Shown: positions 50,628 through 59,438 of the stretch, piece after piece
How positions within the stretch are numbered: the first letter of the stretch is position 1
Layout of the letters: every line of letters starts with the position of its first letter
From: Streptomyces sp. 35G-GA-8
Lineage (GTDB): Bacteria; Actinomycetota; Actinomycetes; Streptomycetales; Streptomycetaceae
NCBI RefSeq assembly: GCF_023534745.1
Contig: NZ_JAMHJQ010000001.1
Location: 62,001 to 126,000 of the forward strand
Reading direction: 5' to 3'
DNA: 64,000 nt
Position numbers and translations under genes: made by a program
The notes under the pieces: model-generated
Database searches by the model: none
Seen by the model: the letters and a program-made list of their open reading frames with translations, nothing else
What the model was told of the DNA's origin: nothing

Positions 50628-51878
50628 CTACGCGGAGGACGCGCTCTCGGCCGTCTCCTCCGTCTTCCCGCCGTCGCCCCTGCCGGCGGTGTCGCCCGCC
50701 GCCGCCTTCGCCGCCGGTGCCCCCGCGGGCGCGGTCACGGCGGGCCAGCCCTCGGCCGGTACGGCGGCCACCGAGCGCCACCACGGGGCATCGGGAACCT
50801 CGTCCCCGGTGGGCTCGAAGGGCTGGCCGGGGCGCGGCAGCGCGATCCCGGCGCCCGCTTCGGTGGCGGCGGTGACCGTGCCCTCGCCGGGCTCGGCCCA
50901 CGGGTGCGGGGCGAGGTTGAACGTGCCCCAGTGGATCGGCAGCATCACACCGGACGGACGACCGCCCTGGAGATCGAGATGGGCGCGCATGCCCTCGGCC
51001 GGGGTCATATGGATATCGGGCCAGTACTCGCTGTACGCACCGATCTGGATCATGGTCGCGTCGAACGGTCCGTGCTCGGCCCCGATGTCCCGGAATCCGG
51101 GGAAGTAGCCGGTGTCCCCGCTGTGGTAGACGCGGTGCTCGGGACCTTCCACGACCCAGGAGGCCCAGAGGGTGTGCTGCTGGTTGCGCAGACCGCGACC
51201 GCAGAAGTGCCGCGCGGGGGTGGCGGTCAGCCGGATTCCGGCGACCTCGGTGGACTCGTTCCAGTCCAGCTCACGCAGCCGGGACGCGGCCACGCCCCAC
51301 CGCTCCAGATGGGCGCCGACACCGAGCGGTACGGCGAAGACCGTGTCCGTGGAGGCGAGGGCCCGGATCGTGGGGAGATCCAGGTGGTCGTAGTGGTCGT
51401 GGGAGATCACGACGACATCGAGGGGACCGAGGGAGGCGAGCGGCACGGGCACGGGGTGCAGCCGCTTCGGCCCGGCGAAGGCGAACGGCGAACATCGCTC
51501 GCCCCAGACGGGGTCGAAGAGCACGCGTCGGCCGTCGATCTCGGCGAGAACACTCGAATGCCCCATCCAGGTGAGGCGGAGGCCCGAGACGGGAGGCGCG
51601 GCGAGGTCCGCGAGCGTGGTGGAGTACACGGGGATGGTGCCGATCGGCGCGCGCCGGGCGCGCGCCTCCTTCTGGAAGTAGATCTTCGCGAACTCCAGCC
51701 CTGAGGCGCCGGACGGTCTGGTCCTGGCACCCACCGGGTTCTGGAACACCCCGTCGGCGAAGTTCGGCGAGCGGTGGATCCGCTCCAGCCGCTCGCCCGC
51801 CGAATCGGCCCCGAAGGCCGCGGGTCGCAGCGAGCGCAGCCGGGAGCGCAACGATAGGGGGGAACCAGCGCCTGTCAC
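50628..51878 (-). CDS. MBL-fold metallo-hydrolase (NAPE-PLD/UlaG-like)
   Basis: 416 residues from the GTG at 51878. Residues ~95-340 form a metallo-beta-lactamase fold: LTWMGHSSVLAEIDGRRVLF, FDPVWGERCSPF, VVVISHDHYDHLDLPTIRAL (HxHxDH metal motif near residues 160-165), HRVYHSGDTGYFPGF and LPIHWGTFNLAPHPW. This arrangement is that of NAPE-PLD and YtnP/UlaG-type phosphodiesterases or lactonases. The C-terminal ~70 residues are a disordered Ala/Gly/Glu tail. It is convergent with the DeoR gene; no link to the sugar genes is evident. Confidence 0.9.
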   Translation of the reverse strand: MTGAGSPLSLRSRLRSLRPAAFGADSAGERLERIHRSPNFADGVFQNPVGARTRPSGASGLEFAKIYFQKEARARRAPIGTIPVYSTTLADLAAPPVSGLRLTWMGHSSVLAEIDGRRVLFDPVWGERCSPFAFAGPKRLHPVPVPLASLGPLDVVVISHDHYDHLDLPTIRALASTDTVFAVPLGVGAHLERWGVAASRLRELDWNESTEVAGIRLTATPARHFCGRGLRNQQHTLWASWVVEGPEHRVYHSGDTGYFPGFRDIGAEHGPFDATMIQIGAYSEYWPDIHMTPAEGMRAHLDLQGGRPSGVMLPIHWGTFNLAPHPWAEPGEGTVTAATEAGAGIALPRPGQPFEPTGDEVPDAPWWRSVAAVPAEGWPAVTAPAGAPAAKAAAGDTAGRGDGGKTEETAESASSA

Positions 51879-52099
51879 AGCACCTCCTGGAGGTTCGGTG
51901 TCGTCCCATTATGTCCGGGTGCGTACATCGGTGCGGGTCGAGTCGACCGGAATCGATCGGGGCCCCACCCGGGCCGACGTACGCCCGTCCAACGTCGTCA
52001 CTGCCCCCTGGATTCCCAAGTACGCCCCCGAGTCGTCATCGCACGGCGGTACGAGTGGTACGGGTGAGGCGCCCGGGTCGGTCTCGATAGGGTGGCGTC

Positions 52100-52549
52100 G
52101 TGGCGACAGTGCGGCTGAGTGTGGCGGAACGGCGCGAGGATCCGCTGCGCGGCGCCGTCGGGCAGATCGAGGCGCGGGGCGTGGCCGCCGTGCGGATGCC
52201 CGAGGTCGCCGCCGTGCTCGGTGGCGCGGACCCGGTGTCGGCGGCCTCGCGGCTGACCGCCATGCTGGACGGCCTCGCGGTTCAGATGACGTCGCACGAG
52301 GGTTCACTGCCGCGCGCCACCATGCTGGAGTGGACCGACGCGGCCCCGGCGCGCGAACTGGGGCTGGACAGCGCGGCGTTCGGGATGTCCGGCCCCGAAA
52401 CGCAGCCGGACAGACGGACAGACGGACAGACGGACAGACGGCCCGACAGACAGATGGACAGCTCGACAGACACAGGTCGGCAGACACCGGCCTCAGGCGG
52501 CGGAAAGGGAGATCGTGGCCCAGCAGCGGACCGACCAGCTCCATCATGA
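52100..52549 (+). pseudogene. TetR-type C-terminal domain remnant with low-complexity tail
   Basis: The frame reads GGADPVSAASRLTAMLDGLA then VQMTSHEGSLPRATMLEWTD and ARELGLDSAAF, which matches the C-terminal ligand domain end of BetI-like TetR regulators. The HTH and most of the ligand domain are missing: only ~45 odd residues precede it. After 52400 the frame enters the GACAGACG repeat array and then overlaps the kinase gene in another frame. A broken regulator is the best reading; a short independent protein is the alternative. Confidence 0.55.
52408..52473. repeat. 8-bp tandem array GGACAGAC with degenerate extension
   Basis: GGACAGAC occurs four times in perfect tandem (52408-52439), followed by related units (CCGACAGACAGATGGACAG, CTCGACAGACAC) to about 52473. 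It ends about 40 bases before the PfkB-kinase start. The unit length is not a multiple of three, so copy-number change would shift any frame crossing it. Confidence 0.88.
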
Positions 52550-53432
52550 TGTGCTGGTCGTCGGGGGCAGCGGGGTGGATACCGTCGTCCGGGTCGACTC
52601 GCTGCCGGTGCCACTCGCCGATTCGGTATCGGTGGGACCGATCCTCGAATGGCCCGGACACACCGGCGGCAATGTGGCCCTCGGCTGCCGGAATCTCGGC
52701 CTGAACGTCAAGTTCCTCGACTATCTGGGAGACGACTGGACCGGCGAACGGATCCGGGAGCGGCTCACCCGCAGTGGTGTGGACTTCGAGGCGCTGATCT
52801 CCCCCGCGGGCACCCGGCGCGCGGTCAATCTCGTGGAGAAGACGGGCCGCCGGATGTCCTTCCACGACGCCAGGGACCCGGACGATCTGCGGATGCCGCG
52901 CGACTTCTATCTGCCCCATCTCGAACGCAGCCGCCATGTCCATCTGTCGATCACCAACTTCGCCCGGTACCTCTATGACGACATCGAGGCGCTGGGCGTC
53001 CCGGTCTCGACCGATCTGCACGACTGGGACGGTCTCGCCGACTACCACAAGGACTTCGCCCTCCGCTCCGACCTGGTGTTCCTCAGCGCCGCCGGGGCAG
53101 GCGAGCGGATCGCCTCGGTGATGCGGGAGATCCTGCGCGAGGGCCGGGCCGAGGCGGTCGTGGCGACGGCGGGCGCGGGCGGCTCGTATGTGATGAGCCG
53201 TGAGGGGAGCCGTACGCCGCGCCCGGTCAGGGCGACTGTCCCGCCCGCGCCGGTGGTGGACTCCAACGGTGCGGGTGACGCTTACGTGTGCGGCTTCCTG
53301 TACGGGCGGCTGGCCGGACGCGACCTGGAGGAGTGCGCCCGGCTCGGCGCCGTGGCGGGTGCCTACGCCTGTACGGGCGAGGGCAATGAGGCGCTGATCG
53401 GACCGGACGAACTGCTGGCGGCCACTGTCTGA
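52515..53432 (+). CDS. PfkB-family carbohydrate kinase
   Basis: 305 residues from the GTG at 52515, behind AAAGGGAG. The ribokinase fold shows VLVVGGSGVDTVVRVDSLPV, GHTGGNVALGCRNLGLNVKF (the GGN substrate-binding motif), GDDWTGERIRERL and, near the C-terminus, VVDSNGAGDAYVCGFLYGRL, where GAGD (residues 252-255) gives the anion hole and catalytic Asp. The more usual DTTGAGD is DSNGAGD here. With the SIS protein and DeoR regulator 2-3 kb away it could phosphorylate an amino sugar or ketohexose; the acceptor is not known. Confidence 0.92.
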   Translation: MAQQRTDQLHHDVLVVGGSGVDTVVRVDSLPVPLADSVSVGPILEWPGHTGGNVALGCRNLGLNVKFLDYLGDDWTGERIRERLTRSGVDFEALISPAGTRRAVNLVEKTGRRMSFHDARDPDDLRMPRDFYLPHLERSRHVHLSITNFARYLYDDIEALGVPVSTDLHDWDGLADYHKDFALRSDLVFLSAAGAGERIASVMREILREGRAEAVVATAGAGGSYVMSREGSRTPRPVRATVPPAPVVDSNGAGDAYVCGFLYGRLAGRDLEECARLGAVAGAYACTGEGNEALIGPDELLAATV

Positions 53433-53487
53433 CCGTCCCGGGTCCCGGCGCCCCGACACCGGCGTATCCGGCTGCCCTGCTGCCGGT

Positions 53488-54489
53488 TCAGGTCTGCCGC
53501 ACCGGCGCGTACACCGCCTCCTCCACCCCGAACGTCCAGGCGACCCCGGCCTTCGCCGTGGACACCGAGGGCGGCACGCGCAGCCAGTAGGTGCGGTACG
53601 TACCGTCAGGCTCGGGTGTGGAGTTGACGACCTCGACCATCGCGACATCCTCGTCGCCGTCCAGCGCGATCCGCCACAGCACACCGGTCTCGTCGCGGTG
53701 GACGGGCCGCGCTCCCGACTCGTTCAGATAGCGGTCGTAGCCGTAGTACTCCAGCATCACCCGGCGCAGCTCGGCGTTGGCCTCGGTACGGATGCGCTCG
53801 GGGGTCAAGGACGTCAGGCCGGTGAGGAATTCGGCGGGGACGGGCATCCCGCGCCACGCGTACAGCGCGAAGCCGTCCGAGTAGGCGAGCGCGGGGCCGT
53901 CCCCGCGGTCCAGTCGGCCCGCCTCGTCGCGGTGGAGCGCGACGGGACGCTCGCAGATCACCGCGGCGCGTTCGTACGGCCACCACCAGCCGGCGTGCCG
54001 CGCCACCTGCGCGAGCCCTTCGAGGCGTGCGCCGCGGCCGTCGAACGCGGCGAGCCAGGCCGCGTCGTGCTGGCCGAGCACCGCGTCGAGCAGCACCGCG
54101 CGGATCTCGGCCGCCTCGGCGGGCCGGTCGGCGAGTGCTTCCACTATTCCGGTGCGTATCCGCTCGGCGAGCGCCCGGGTGGTGTCCCAGAGCCTCGCGC
54201 CGGTGGTGTTCCAGTGCTCGGCCCAGCCCGCCGGCCCCAACGCGTCGTGCACCCTGCGCCGTTCCTCGGCCCACGGGTGCGTACGCACCTCGTCGCGCAC
54301 GGACCGGCCCGCGTCGCCGAGCGACCGCGCGGTCCGTGCGCCGGCCAGCGGCGAGCCCGCCCAGATGATCCGCTCCGGCTCCGCGAGGCCCGCGCCGCGG
54401 TAGGCGAGCCGCACCCCGCGCTCGGCGGCGGCCCGGTCCGTCTCGCCCGTCGCCGCCGCGACCGCTCGCCATGTCTCCACGTCACTCAT
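53488..54489 (-). CDS. DUF6745-like protein of unknown function
   Basis: 333 residues. No catalytic motif is recognisable. The C-terminal part (residues ~190-333) has conserved-looking patterns: HRDEAGRLDRGDGPALAYSD, GFALYAWRGMPVPAEFL, VMLEYYGYDRYLNESGARPV, HRDETGVLWRIALDGDEDVA, where the YGYDRYL and HRDETG strings recur in DUF6745 proteins as I recall them. The N-terminal two thirds are helical and Arg/Glu-rich. It follows the QREY-motif gene in the same direction and sits beside the STM4011-4015 operon, as such genes often do with LRR proteins. I infer it belongs to that system. Confidence 0.7.
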   Translation of the reverse strand: MSDVETWRAVAAATGETDRAAAERGVRLAYRGAGLAEPERIIWAGSPLAGARTARSLGDAGRSVRDEVRTHPWAEERRRVHDALGPAGWAEHWNTTGARLWDTTRALAERIRTGIVEALADRPAEAAEIRAVLLDAVLGQHDAAWLAAFDGRGARLEGLAQVARHAGWWWPYERAAVICERPVALHRDEAGRLDRGDGPALAYSDGFALYAWRGMPVPAEFLTGLTSLTPERIRTEANAELRRVMLEYYGYDRYLNESGARPVHRDETGVLWRIALDGDEDVAMVEVVNSTPEPDGTYRTYWLRVPPSVSTAKAGVAWTFGVEEAVYAPVRQT

Positions 54490-54522
54490 CCCCGAAGCCC
54501 CATCCCGTGTCCTTGTCGTCCT

Positions 54523-54569
54523 CTGTCATGCCTGTCCCCCTGTCATGCCTGTCCCCCTGTCTTGCCTGT
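54523..54569. repeat. 17-bp tandem repeat, about 2.8 copies
   Basis: CTGTCATGCCTGTCCCC at 54523 and 54540, with a third partial copy (one change) from 54557. It lies in the gap between the QREY-motif gene and the DUF6745-like gene. Confidence 0.85.
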
Positions 54570-54631
54570 GCACCGTTTCCGTACCGCTGTCCCCGCGAGG
54601 TCGGCCGCCGGGCCGTGCTGACCGCATGCCC

Positions 54632-54970
54632 TCAGTCCGCGACCATGCGCACGGCGCCCGGCAGGTACTCGCGCTGGCGCACCACCCGGAACCACCCTTT
54701 GGGCAGCGGTATCGCCGCGTGCTCCTCGTGCACCACCCGTCCGCCTTCGGGGAGATGGAGGAACATCGGTCCGAGCTGGTCGCCGGGCTCACGGACGAGC
54801 CTGCCCGGTCCGGTCACCGCGTGGGCGTGGCCGGTGACCTCGCCGAGGGCCAGGACCAGCCGTCCCCGCGCGTCCCTCGGCTCACCGGGAGCGTGCTCGG
54901 CGTCCACCAGACGCGACGGCACCGTCTCCTCCGCGACGGGCACGATAAGGACGTCTCCTTGCCGGAACAT
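54632..54970 (-). CDS. Small conserved protein with GEVTGHAH and QREY motifs
   Basis: 112 residues from the ATG at 54970 (GGGGAGAG upstream). It opens QGDVLIVPV, then LALGEVTGHAH (43-50), a VVHEEHAAIPLPKGWFRVVR segment (79-98) and RQREYLPGAVRMVAD to the end. The HEEH and QREY strings are unusual and strongly conserved-looking; they would suit a metal or phosphate site in a small beta-barrel. I know of no assigned function. It is divergent from the STM4015-4011 operon, 159 bases away, and upstream of the DUF6745-like gene, so a shared function is likely. Confidence 0.75.
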   Translation of the reverse strand: MFRQGDVLIVPVAEETVPSRLVDAEHAPGEPRDARGRLVLALGEVTGHAHAVTGPGRLVREPGDQLGPMFLHLPEGGRVVHEEHAAIPLPKGWFRVVRQREYLPGAVRMVAD

Positions 54971-55129
54971 GGCTCTCCCCTCGACCGGTGGCGCCGAGTG
55001 CGCCGACCTGTGAACGACGCTAAGGGGAGGGTCTGACAGTCGGCCCCGGCACGGGGAGTTGTCAGTGGCCGCTGGTAGAACTGCTGCACATCAGCCGATC
55101 ACATGTCACAGGTGTCTGGAGCGTTCGTC

Positions 55130-56083
55130 ATGGCCATCTCGAACCATCTGCGGGAGTTCCACGGCCTGCCCGCGTTCGACTTCCCCGCAGCGGAAACGAA
55201 GGCGGAGCTTCCCGAACCGGCCGCCGTGGCCTGGCGCATCTCGGTCGACTCGTACGAGGCCGAGGAGGAGTGGGAGGCGGCGTTCGCGCGCTTCGCCGAG
55301 TCCGTGGACACCACGGAGGTGCGTGCGCTGATCGTCGGTTCCTGGAGCGATGTCTACGACACCGGCCCCGACGAGGTGATCTCGGCGCTCGTCGCGGCCC
55401 GCGACCGACTGCCCGCGCTGCGCGCGCTGTTCCTCGGTGACATCACGTTCATGGAGTGCGAGATCTCCTGGATCAACCAGGGGCTGGTGACCCCGCTGCT
55501 CGACGCCTTCCCCGAGCTGCGCGAGTTCGGGGTCCGCGGCGGACAGGAGCTGCGTTTCCCCGCCGTCCGGCATGCGCGGCTGCGCTCGCTCACCATCGAG
55601 ACGGGCGGCCTGGACGCGGAAGTGGTGCGGTCCGTCGGGGCGAGCGACTTCCCCGAGCTGGAGCATCTCGATCTCTGGCTCGGTACGTCGTGGTACGGCG
55701 CGAACGCTCAAGTGTCCGATCTGGCACCGATCCTGGCCGGCTCGCGGCTGCCCCGGCTGCGGTCGCTGGCCCTGCGCAACAGCGAGATACAGGACGAGAT
55801 CGCCGTGGCGCTGTCGGGCGCCCCGGTCGTGGCCGGGCTGGAGACGCTCGACCTCTCGATGGGCACGCTCGGCGACGAGGGCGCGGAGGCTCTTCTCGGC
55901 GGCCAGCCGCTCAGCCATCTCAAGAAGCTCGATCTGCACCACAACTATCTCGGCGAGGCGATGCGGAAGCGGCTCCTCGACACCCTGGGCGCGGCCGGTG
56001 TCGAGATCGACCTCTCCGAGAACGCGGAGGCGGACCGTGAGTCGGACGGCGTCGAGCACCGCTACACCGCGGTGGCGGAGTAA
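55130..56083 (+). CDS. STM4015-family leucine-rich-repeat protein
   Basis: 317 residues from the ATG at 55130 (CTGGAG eight bases before; a GTG at 55103 is possible). The N-terminal part starts MAISNHLREFHGLPAFDFP and AVAWRISVDSYEAEEEWEAA. The C-terminal half is leucine-rich repeats: LPALRALFLGDI, FPELREFGVRGGQEL, FPELEHLDLWLGTSW, LPRLRSLALRNSEIQD, VAGLETLDLSMGTLGDEGAE and LSHLKKLDLHHNYLG. LRRs suggest binding of a protein or peptide partner. First gene of a five-gene operon of conserved STM4015-STM4011 families; the family has no known activity. Confidence 0.88.
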   Translation: MAISNHLREFHGLPAFDFPAAETKAELPEPAAVAWRISVDSYEAEEEWEAAFARFAESVDTTEVRALIVGSWSDVYDTGPDEVISALVAARDRLPALRALFLGDITFMECEISWINQGLVTPLLDAFPELREFGVRGGQELRFPAVRHARLRSLTIETGGLDAEVVRSVGASDFPELEHLDLWLGTSWYGANAQVSDLAPILAGSRLPRLRSLALRNSEIQDEIAVALSGAPVVAGLETLDLSMGTLGDEGAEALLGGQPLSHLKKLDLHHNYLGEAMRKRLLDTLGAAGVEIDLSENAEADRESDGVEHRYTAVAE

Positions 56084-56086
56084 CCG

Positions 56087-57286
56087 ATGACCCGGGACCT
56101 GAGCGACATGTCCTCGCGCGACATGTCCCCGCGCGGCGCCGATCCGACCCGACAGAACCTGGTCGTCGTCGGGATCCCCGGCAATCGCCGCGTGTCCCTG
56201 TTCCAGGACGCCGTGCGGGCCGCCGGGCTGTCCCCCGCCCGCGAGGTGGCCTGGCGCGATGTGCTGGACGGCCGGGCGCGGTTCACGGCCGGTGAGACGG
56301 TACGGATCGACTCACCGGGCGAGGACCCGGAGGTGGACCGGCTGCTGCGCGACATGGACGACCCGACCCGTGTGGAGGGCACGGGCCGCTGGTACGAACG
56401 GTTCACGGCGCTCGCGCGGGGCCTCGGCCGGGCCGCCGCCGCGGCCGGAGCCGATCTGCTCGACGACCCGGAGGAGTTGGCGGTCCTCTTCGACAAGCGG
56501 CTCTGCCATGGCGTGCTCGACGCGGCGGGCATCCGCGTTCCCGTGTCGCCCACCTCGGGGCCCGCGGGGCCGGCCGTGTCCGGCTGGGACGACGTACGCG
56601 CGCTGATGGCCGGGGCCGGGCTCCGGCGCGCGTTCGTCAAGATCGCCCACGGCTCGTCGGCCTCCGGTGTCCTGGCCGTCGAGCGGGCGGGCCCTGGCCG
56701 GGTGCGCGCTCTCACCTCCGTCGAACGGGACGGCGCGGGCCGCCTCTTCAACTCCCTGCGGATCCGCGACTACACCGGCGAGCGCGACGTGGCCGCGATC
56801 ATCGACACCCTCGCGCCCGACGGACTGCATATCGAGCAGTGGATACCGAAGGCGGTCCTGGACGGCAGGTCGGCCGATCTGCGGGTGGTGGTCGTCGCGG
56901 GCCGCGCGACGCATGTGGTCGTACGGACCAGCCGCTCGCCCATGACCAATCTCCATCTGGGCGGCACACGCGGGGATCTCGACACGGCCCGCGAGGTGAT
57001 CAAGGCGTCCGGCGGCAGCTTCGCCACCGCTCTCACCCTCAGTGAGGCGGCGGCCGACCGCTTCCCCGAGACCCACTGCGTGGGTGTCGATCTGCTGCCC
57101 GCGCCGAGCTGGCGGCGGTACGCCGTCGGCGAGATCAACGCCTTCGGCGATCTGCTGCCCGGTCTCACGGGGCTGCCGGGCAGCGGCGCCGAGGGCCTGG
57201 ACACCTACGCGGCGCAGCTCGCCGCCCTGCCGAGGCGCCCGACGCGCCGGACGACCGAGGAAGCGGTGTGCGGACACCTGATATGA
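56087..57286 (+). CDS. STM4014-family ATP-grasp protein
   Basis: 399 residues from the ATG at 56087, three bases after the LRR gene. The leader contains a DNA duplication (15-bp unit at 56104 and 56119) that encodes DMSSRDMSPR. The core has ATP-grasp traits: NLVVVGIPGNRRVSLFQDAV at the start, LFDKRLCHGVLDAAGIRVPV (pre-ATP-grasp helix), RRAFVKIAHGSSASGVLAVE (nucleotide Lys and Gly/Ser loop), GLHIEQWIPKA (hinge Glu region) and RRYAVGEINAFGDLLPG with acidic EIN metal site. ATP-grasp enzymes join a carboxylate to an amine or thiol through an acyl phosphate. Its end overlaps the next start (ATGA). Confidence 0.88.
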   Translation: MTRDLSDMSSRDMSPRGADPTRQNLVVVGIPGNRRVSLFQDAVRAAGLSPAREVAWRDVLDGRARFTAGETVRIDSPGEDPEVDRLLRDMDDPTRVEGTGRWYERFTALARGLGRAAAAAGADLLDDPEELAVLFDKRLCHGVLDAAGIRVPVSPTSGPAGPAVSGWDDVRALMAGAGLRRAFVKIAHGSSASGVLAVERAGPGRVRALTSVERDGAGRLFNSLRIRDYTGERDVAAIIDTLAPDGLHIEQWIPKAVLDGRSADLRVVVVAGRATHVVVRTSRSPMTNLHLGGTRGDLDTAREVIKASGGSFATALTLSEAAADRFPETHCVGVDLLPAPSWRRYAVGEINAFGDLLPGLTGLPGSGAEGLDTYAAQLAALPRRPTRRTTEEAVCGHLI

Positions 57287-58095
57287 ACGAGATCGTCGGG
57301 CGGGACGACCTCCTGCTCGTCACCCTCGACACACTGCGCTTCGATGTCGCGGAGGAGCTGGCCGCCGCGGGCCGCATCCCCCATCTCGCCCGGCATCTCC
57401 CGGGCGGTCGCTGGGAGAAGCGGCACGCGCCGGGCAGTTTCACCTACGCCTCGCATCAGGCGATCTTCGCCGGCTTTCTGCCCACCCCCGCCGTGCCGGG
57501 TCCGCACCCACGGCTGTTCGCCGCGCGCTTCGGCGGCAGCGAGACCACGGCCGACCGTACCTTCGTCTATGACACGCCGGATCTGGTCTCGGGCCTCGCG
57601 GCAGCCGGCTATCGCACGGTGTGCGTGGGCGGGGTCGGCTTCTTCAACCGGCGCGGCGCGCTCGGCTCCGTACTGCCGGGAATGTTCCAGGAGAGCCACT
57701 GGGAGCCGGAGTTCGGCGTGGCCTCCGCCACCTCCTTCGAGGCACAGATCGAGCGGGCGGAGAAGGTCGTCGCCGGTCTGGAGCCCGAGCGGCGGCTGTT
57801 CCTGTTCGTCAATGTGGCGGCGCTGCACCAGCCCAACTGGTTCCATTCGCCCGGCGCCACCCGGGAGGCGGGCGACTCGCGGGCCACGCACGCCGCCGCG
57901 CTGGAGTATGTCGACCGCCATATCGGCCGGCTCTTCGCCGCCGCGAGCAGCCGCCGGCGCTGCTTCGCGATCATCTGTTCCGACCATGGCACCGCCTACG
58001 GCGACGACGGCTGGACCGGCCATCGTCTGGGCCACGAGGTGGTCTGGACCGTGCCGTACGCCCATTTCTTCCTGGAGAGCGGGACAGCCCGATGA
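57283..58095 (+). CDS. STM4013-family alkaline-phosphatase-fold hydrolase
   Basis: 270 residues; the ATG at 57283 overlaps the upstream stop (ATGA). The chain shows the phosphatase/sulfatase fold in short form: LLLVTLDTLRFDVAEELA with the first metal Asp (D16), SFTYASHQAIFAGFLP holding the likely Thr/Ser nucleophile, NVAALHQPNWFHSPGA, IICSDHGTAYGDDGWTGHRL (metal Asp-His) and a later GHEVVW His. The Cys/Ser-xPxR sulfatase signature is absent, so a phosphoesterase, phosphoglycerol-type transferase or similar is more likely. Middle gene of the operon. Confidence 0.88.
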   Translation: MNEIVGRDDLLLVTLDTLRFDVAEELAAAGRIPHLARHLPGGRWEKRHAPGSFTYASHQAIFAGFLPTPAVPGPHPRLFAARFGGSETTADRTFVYDTPDLVSGLAAAGYRTVCVGGVGFFNRRGALGSVLPGMFQESHWEPEFGVASATSFEAQIERAEKVVAGLEPERRLFLFVNVAALHQPNWFHSPGATREAGDSRATHAAALEYVDRHIGRLFAAASSRRRCFAIICSDHGTAYGDDGWTGHRLGHEVVWTVPYAHFFLESGTAR

Positions 58096-59438
58096 GCACC
58101 ACCCTCGCACCTCGTCCGTACGAGAGTTATGTCTACGCCTATCCCCACAAGACCGCCTACCGCCCGCTGGAGGACCGCCCGGCGCTGCGCGGGCTGTGGG
58201 CCGGTGAACGCAAGGACGCGCTCTCCCTCTATCTGCACATCCCGTTCTGCGAGGTCCGCTGCGGCTTCTGCAATCTCTTCACCCGGATCGGCGCCCCCGA
58301 CGAACTGACGACGCGTTATCTCGACGCGCTCGACCGGCAGGCGACCGCCGTCCGCGACGCGCTGGGGGACTCGGGGACGGACTCCGTACGGTTCGCCGCG
58401 GCGGCCTTCGGCGGCGGCACGCCCACCTATCTGGACGCCGACGAGCTGGACCGGCTCTGCGACATCGCCGAGAAGCGGATGGGGGCCGACCTGCGAGCCG
58501 TCCCGCTCTCCGTGGAGACCTCTCCCGCCACGGCCACGGCCGACCGGCTGGCGGTGCTCGCCGAGCGGGGCGCCACGCGACTGAGCATCGGCGTCCAGAG
58601 CTTTGTCGACGCGGAGGCGAAGGCGGCCGTACGCCCACAGCGCCGCGCCGAGGTCGAGGCCGCGCTCGGCAGCATCCGGGACGCCCGGATCCCCGTCCTG
58701 AACATCGATCTCATCTATGGCATCGACGGCCAGACGGCCGCGAGCTGGCGCCACTCCCTGGACGCCGCGCTCGCCTGGCGGCCCGAGGAGCTGTATCTCT
58801 ACCCCTTGTATGTACGGCCGCTCACCGGCCTCGGCCGACTCGGCTCCGGCGGTGACTCGGCCTGGGACGACCAGCGGCTGCGGCTCTACCGGCAGGGCCG
58901 GGACCACCTGCTCGCGCACGGCTACGAACAGCTGTCGATGCGCATGTTCCGCCGCCAGGACATCACGTTCCAGGACGCCGGCGCCGACGACTACGCCTGC
59001 CAGACCGACGGAATGATCGGTCTGGGCTGCGGGGCCCGCTCGTACACCTCCGCTCTCCACTACTCCTTCGACTACGCGGTCGACATGCGCGAGATACGCG
59101 CCATCATCGACACGTACACGGCGACGGAGGACTTCTCCCGCGCGGAGGTGGGCCGCCGGATCGACGGTGACGAGGCGCGCCGCCGCCATCTTCTCCAGTC
59201 CCTCCTCCAGGCCAGGGGGATGGTGGAGGGCGACTACCGCGAGCGGTTCGGCTCGGGCGCCGCCGAGGACTTCCCCGCCGAGCTGGCCCGGTTCGCGGCC
59301 CTCGGCTGGCTCGACGAGAGCGCGCCAACCGGCCTGCTGCGGCTCTCTCCCGAGGGGCTCGCGTACTCGGACGCGCTGGGTCCCGCGCTCTTCTCCCCCG
59401 CCGTACGGGCCTCGATGGCCGCGTACGAGAGGAAGTGA
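58092..59438 (+). CDS. STM4012-family radical SAM protein (HemN-like)
   Basis: 448 residues from the ATG at 58092, ATGA overlap with the hydrolase gene. SLYLHIPFCEVRCGFCNLFT carries the CxxxCxxC cluster site (Cys53, Cys57, Cys60). RFAAAAFGGGTPTYLDADEL and RLSIGVQSFVDAEAKAAVRP are typical of the HemN/HutW branch, as is VLNIDLIYGIDGQTAASWRH. A winged C-terminal HemN-like domain ends the chain (LARFAALGWLDESA...LSPEGLAYSD). HemN relatives include methyltransferases, cyclopropanases and haem enzymes besides coproporphyrinogen dehydrogenase, so the reaction is open. The neighbours argue against haem synthesis. Confidence 0.92.
   Translation: MSTTLAPRPYESYVYAYPHKTAYRPLEDRPALRGLWAGERKDALSLYLHIPFCEVRCGFCNLFTRIGAPDELTTRYLDALDRQATAVRDALGDSGTDSVRFAAAAFGGGTPTYLDADELDRLCDIAEKRMGADLRAVPLSVETSPATATADRLAVLAERGATRLSIGVQSFVDAEAKAAVRPQRRAEVEAALGSIRDARIPVLNIDLIYGIDGQTAASWRHSLDAALAWRPEELYLYPLYVRPLTGLGRLGSGGDSAWDDQRLRLYRQGRDHLLAHGYEQLSMRMFRRQDITFQDAGADDYACQTDGMIGLGCGARSYTSALHYSFDYAVDMREIRAIIDTYTATEDFSRAEVGRRIDGDEARRRHLLQSLLQARGMVEGDYRERFGSGAAEDFPAELARFAALGWLDESAPTGLLRLSPEGLAYSDALGPALFSPAVRASMAAYERK

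Noticed and set aside
58092-59438. Coproporphyrinogen dehydrogenase (hemN/hemW)
   Set aside because: The sequence has HemN-like blocks, but its operon partners and the STM4012-type start argue for a different function.
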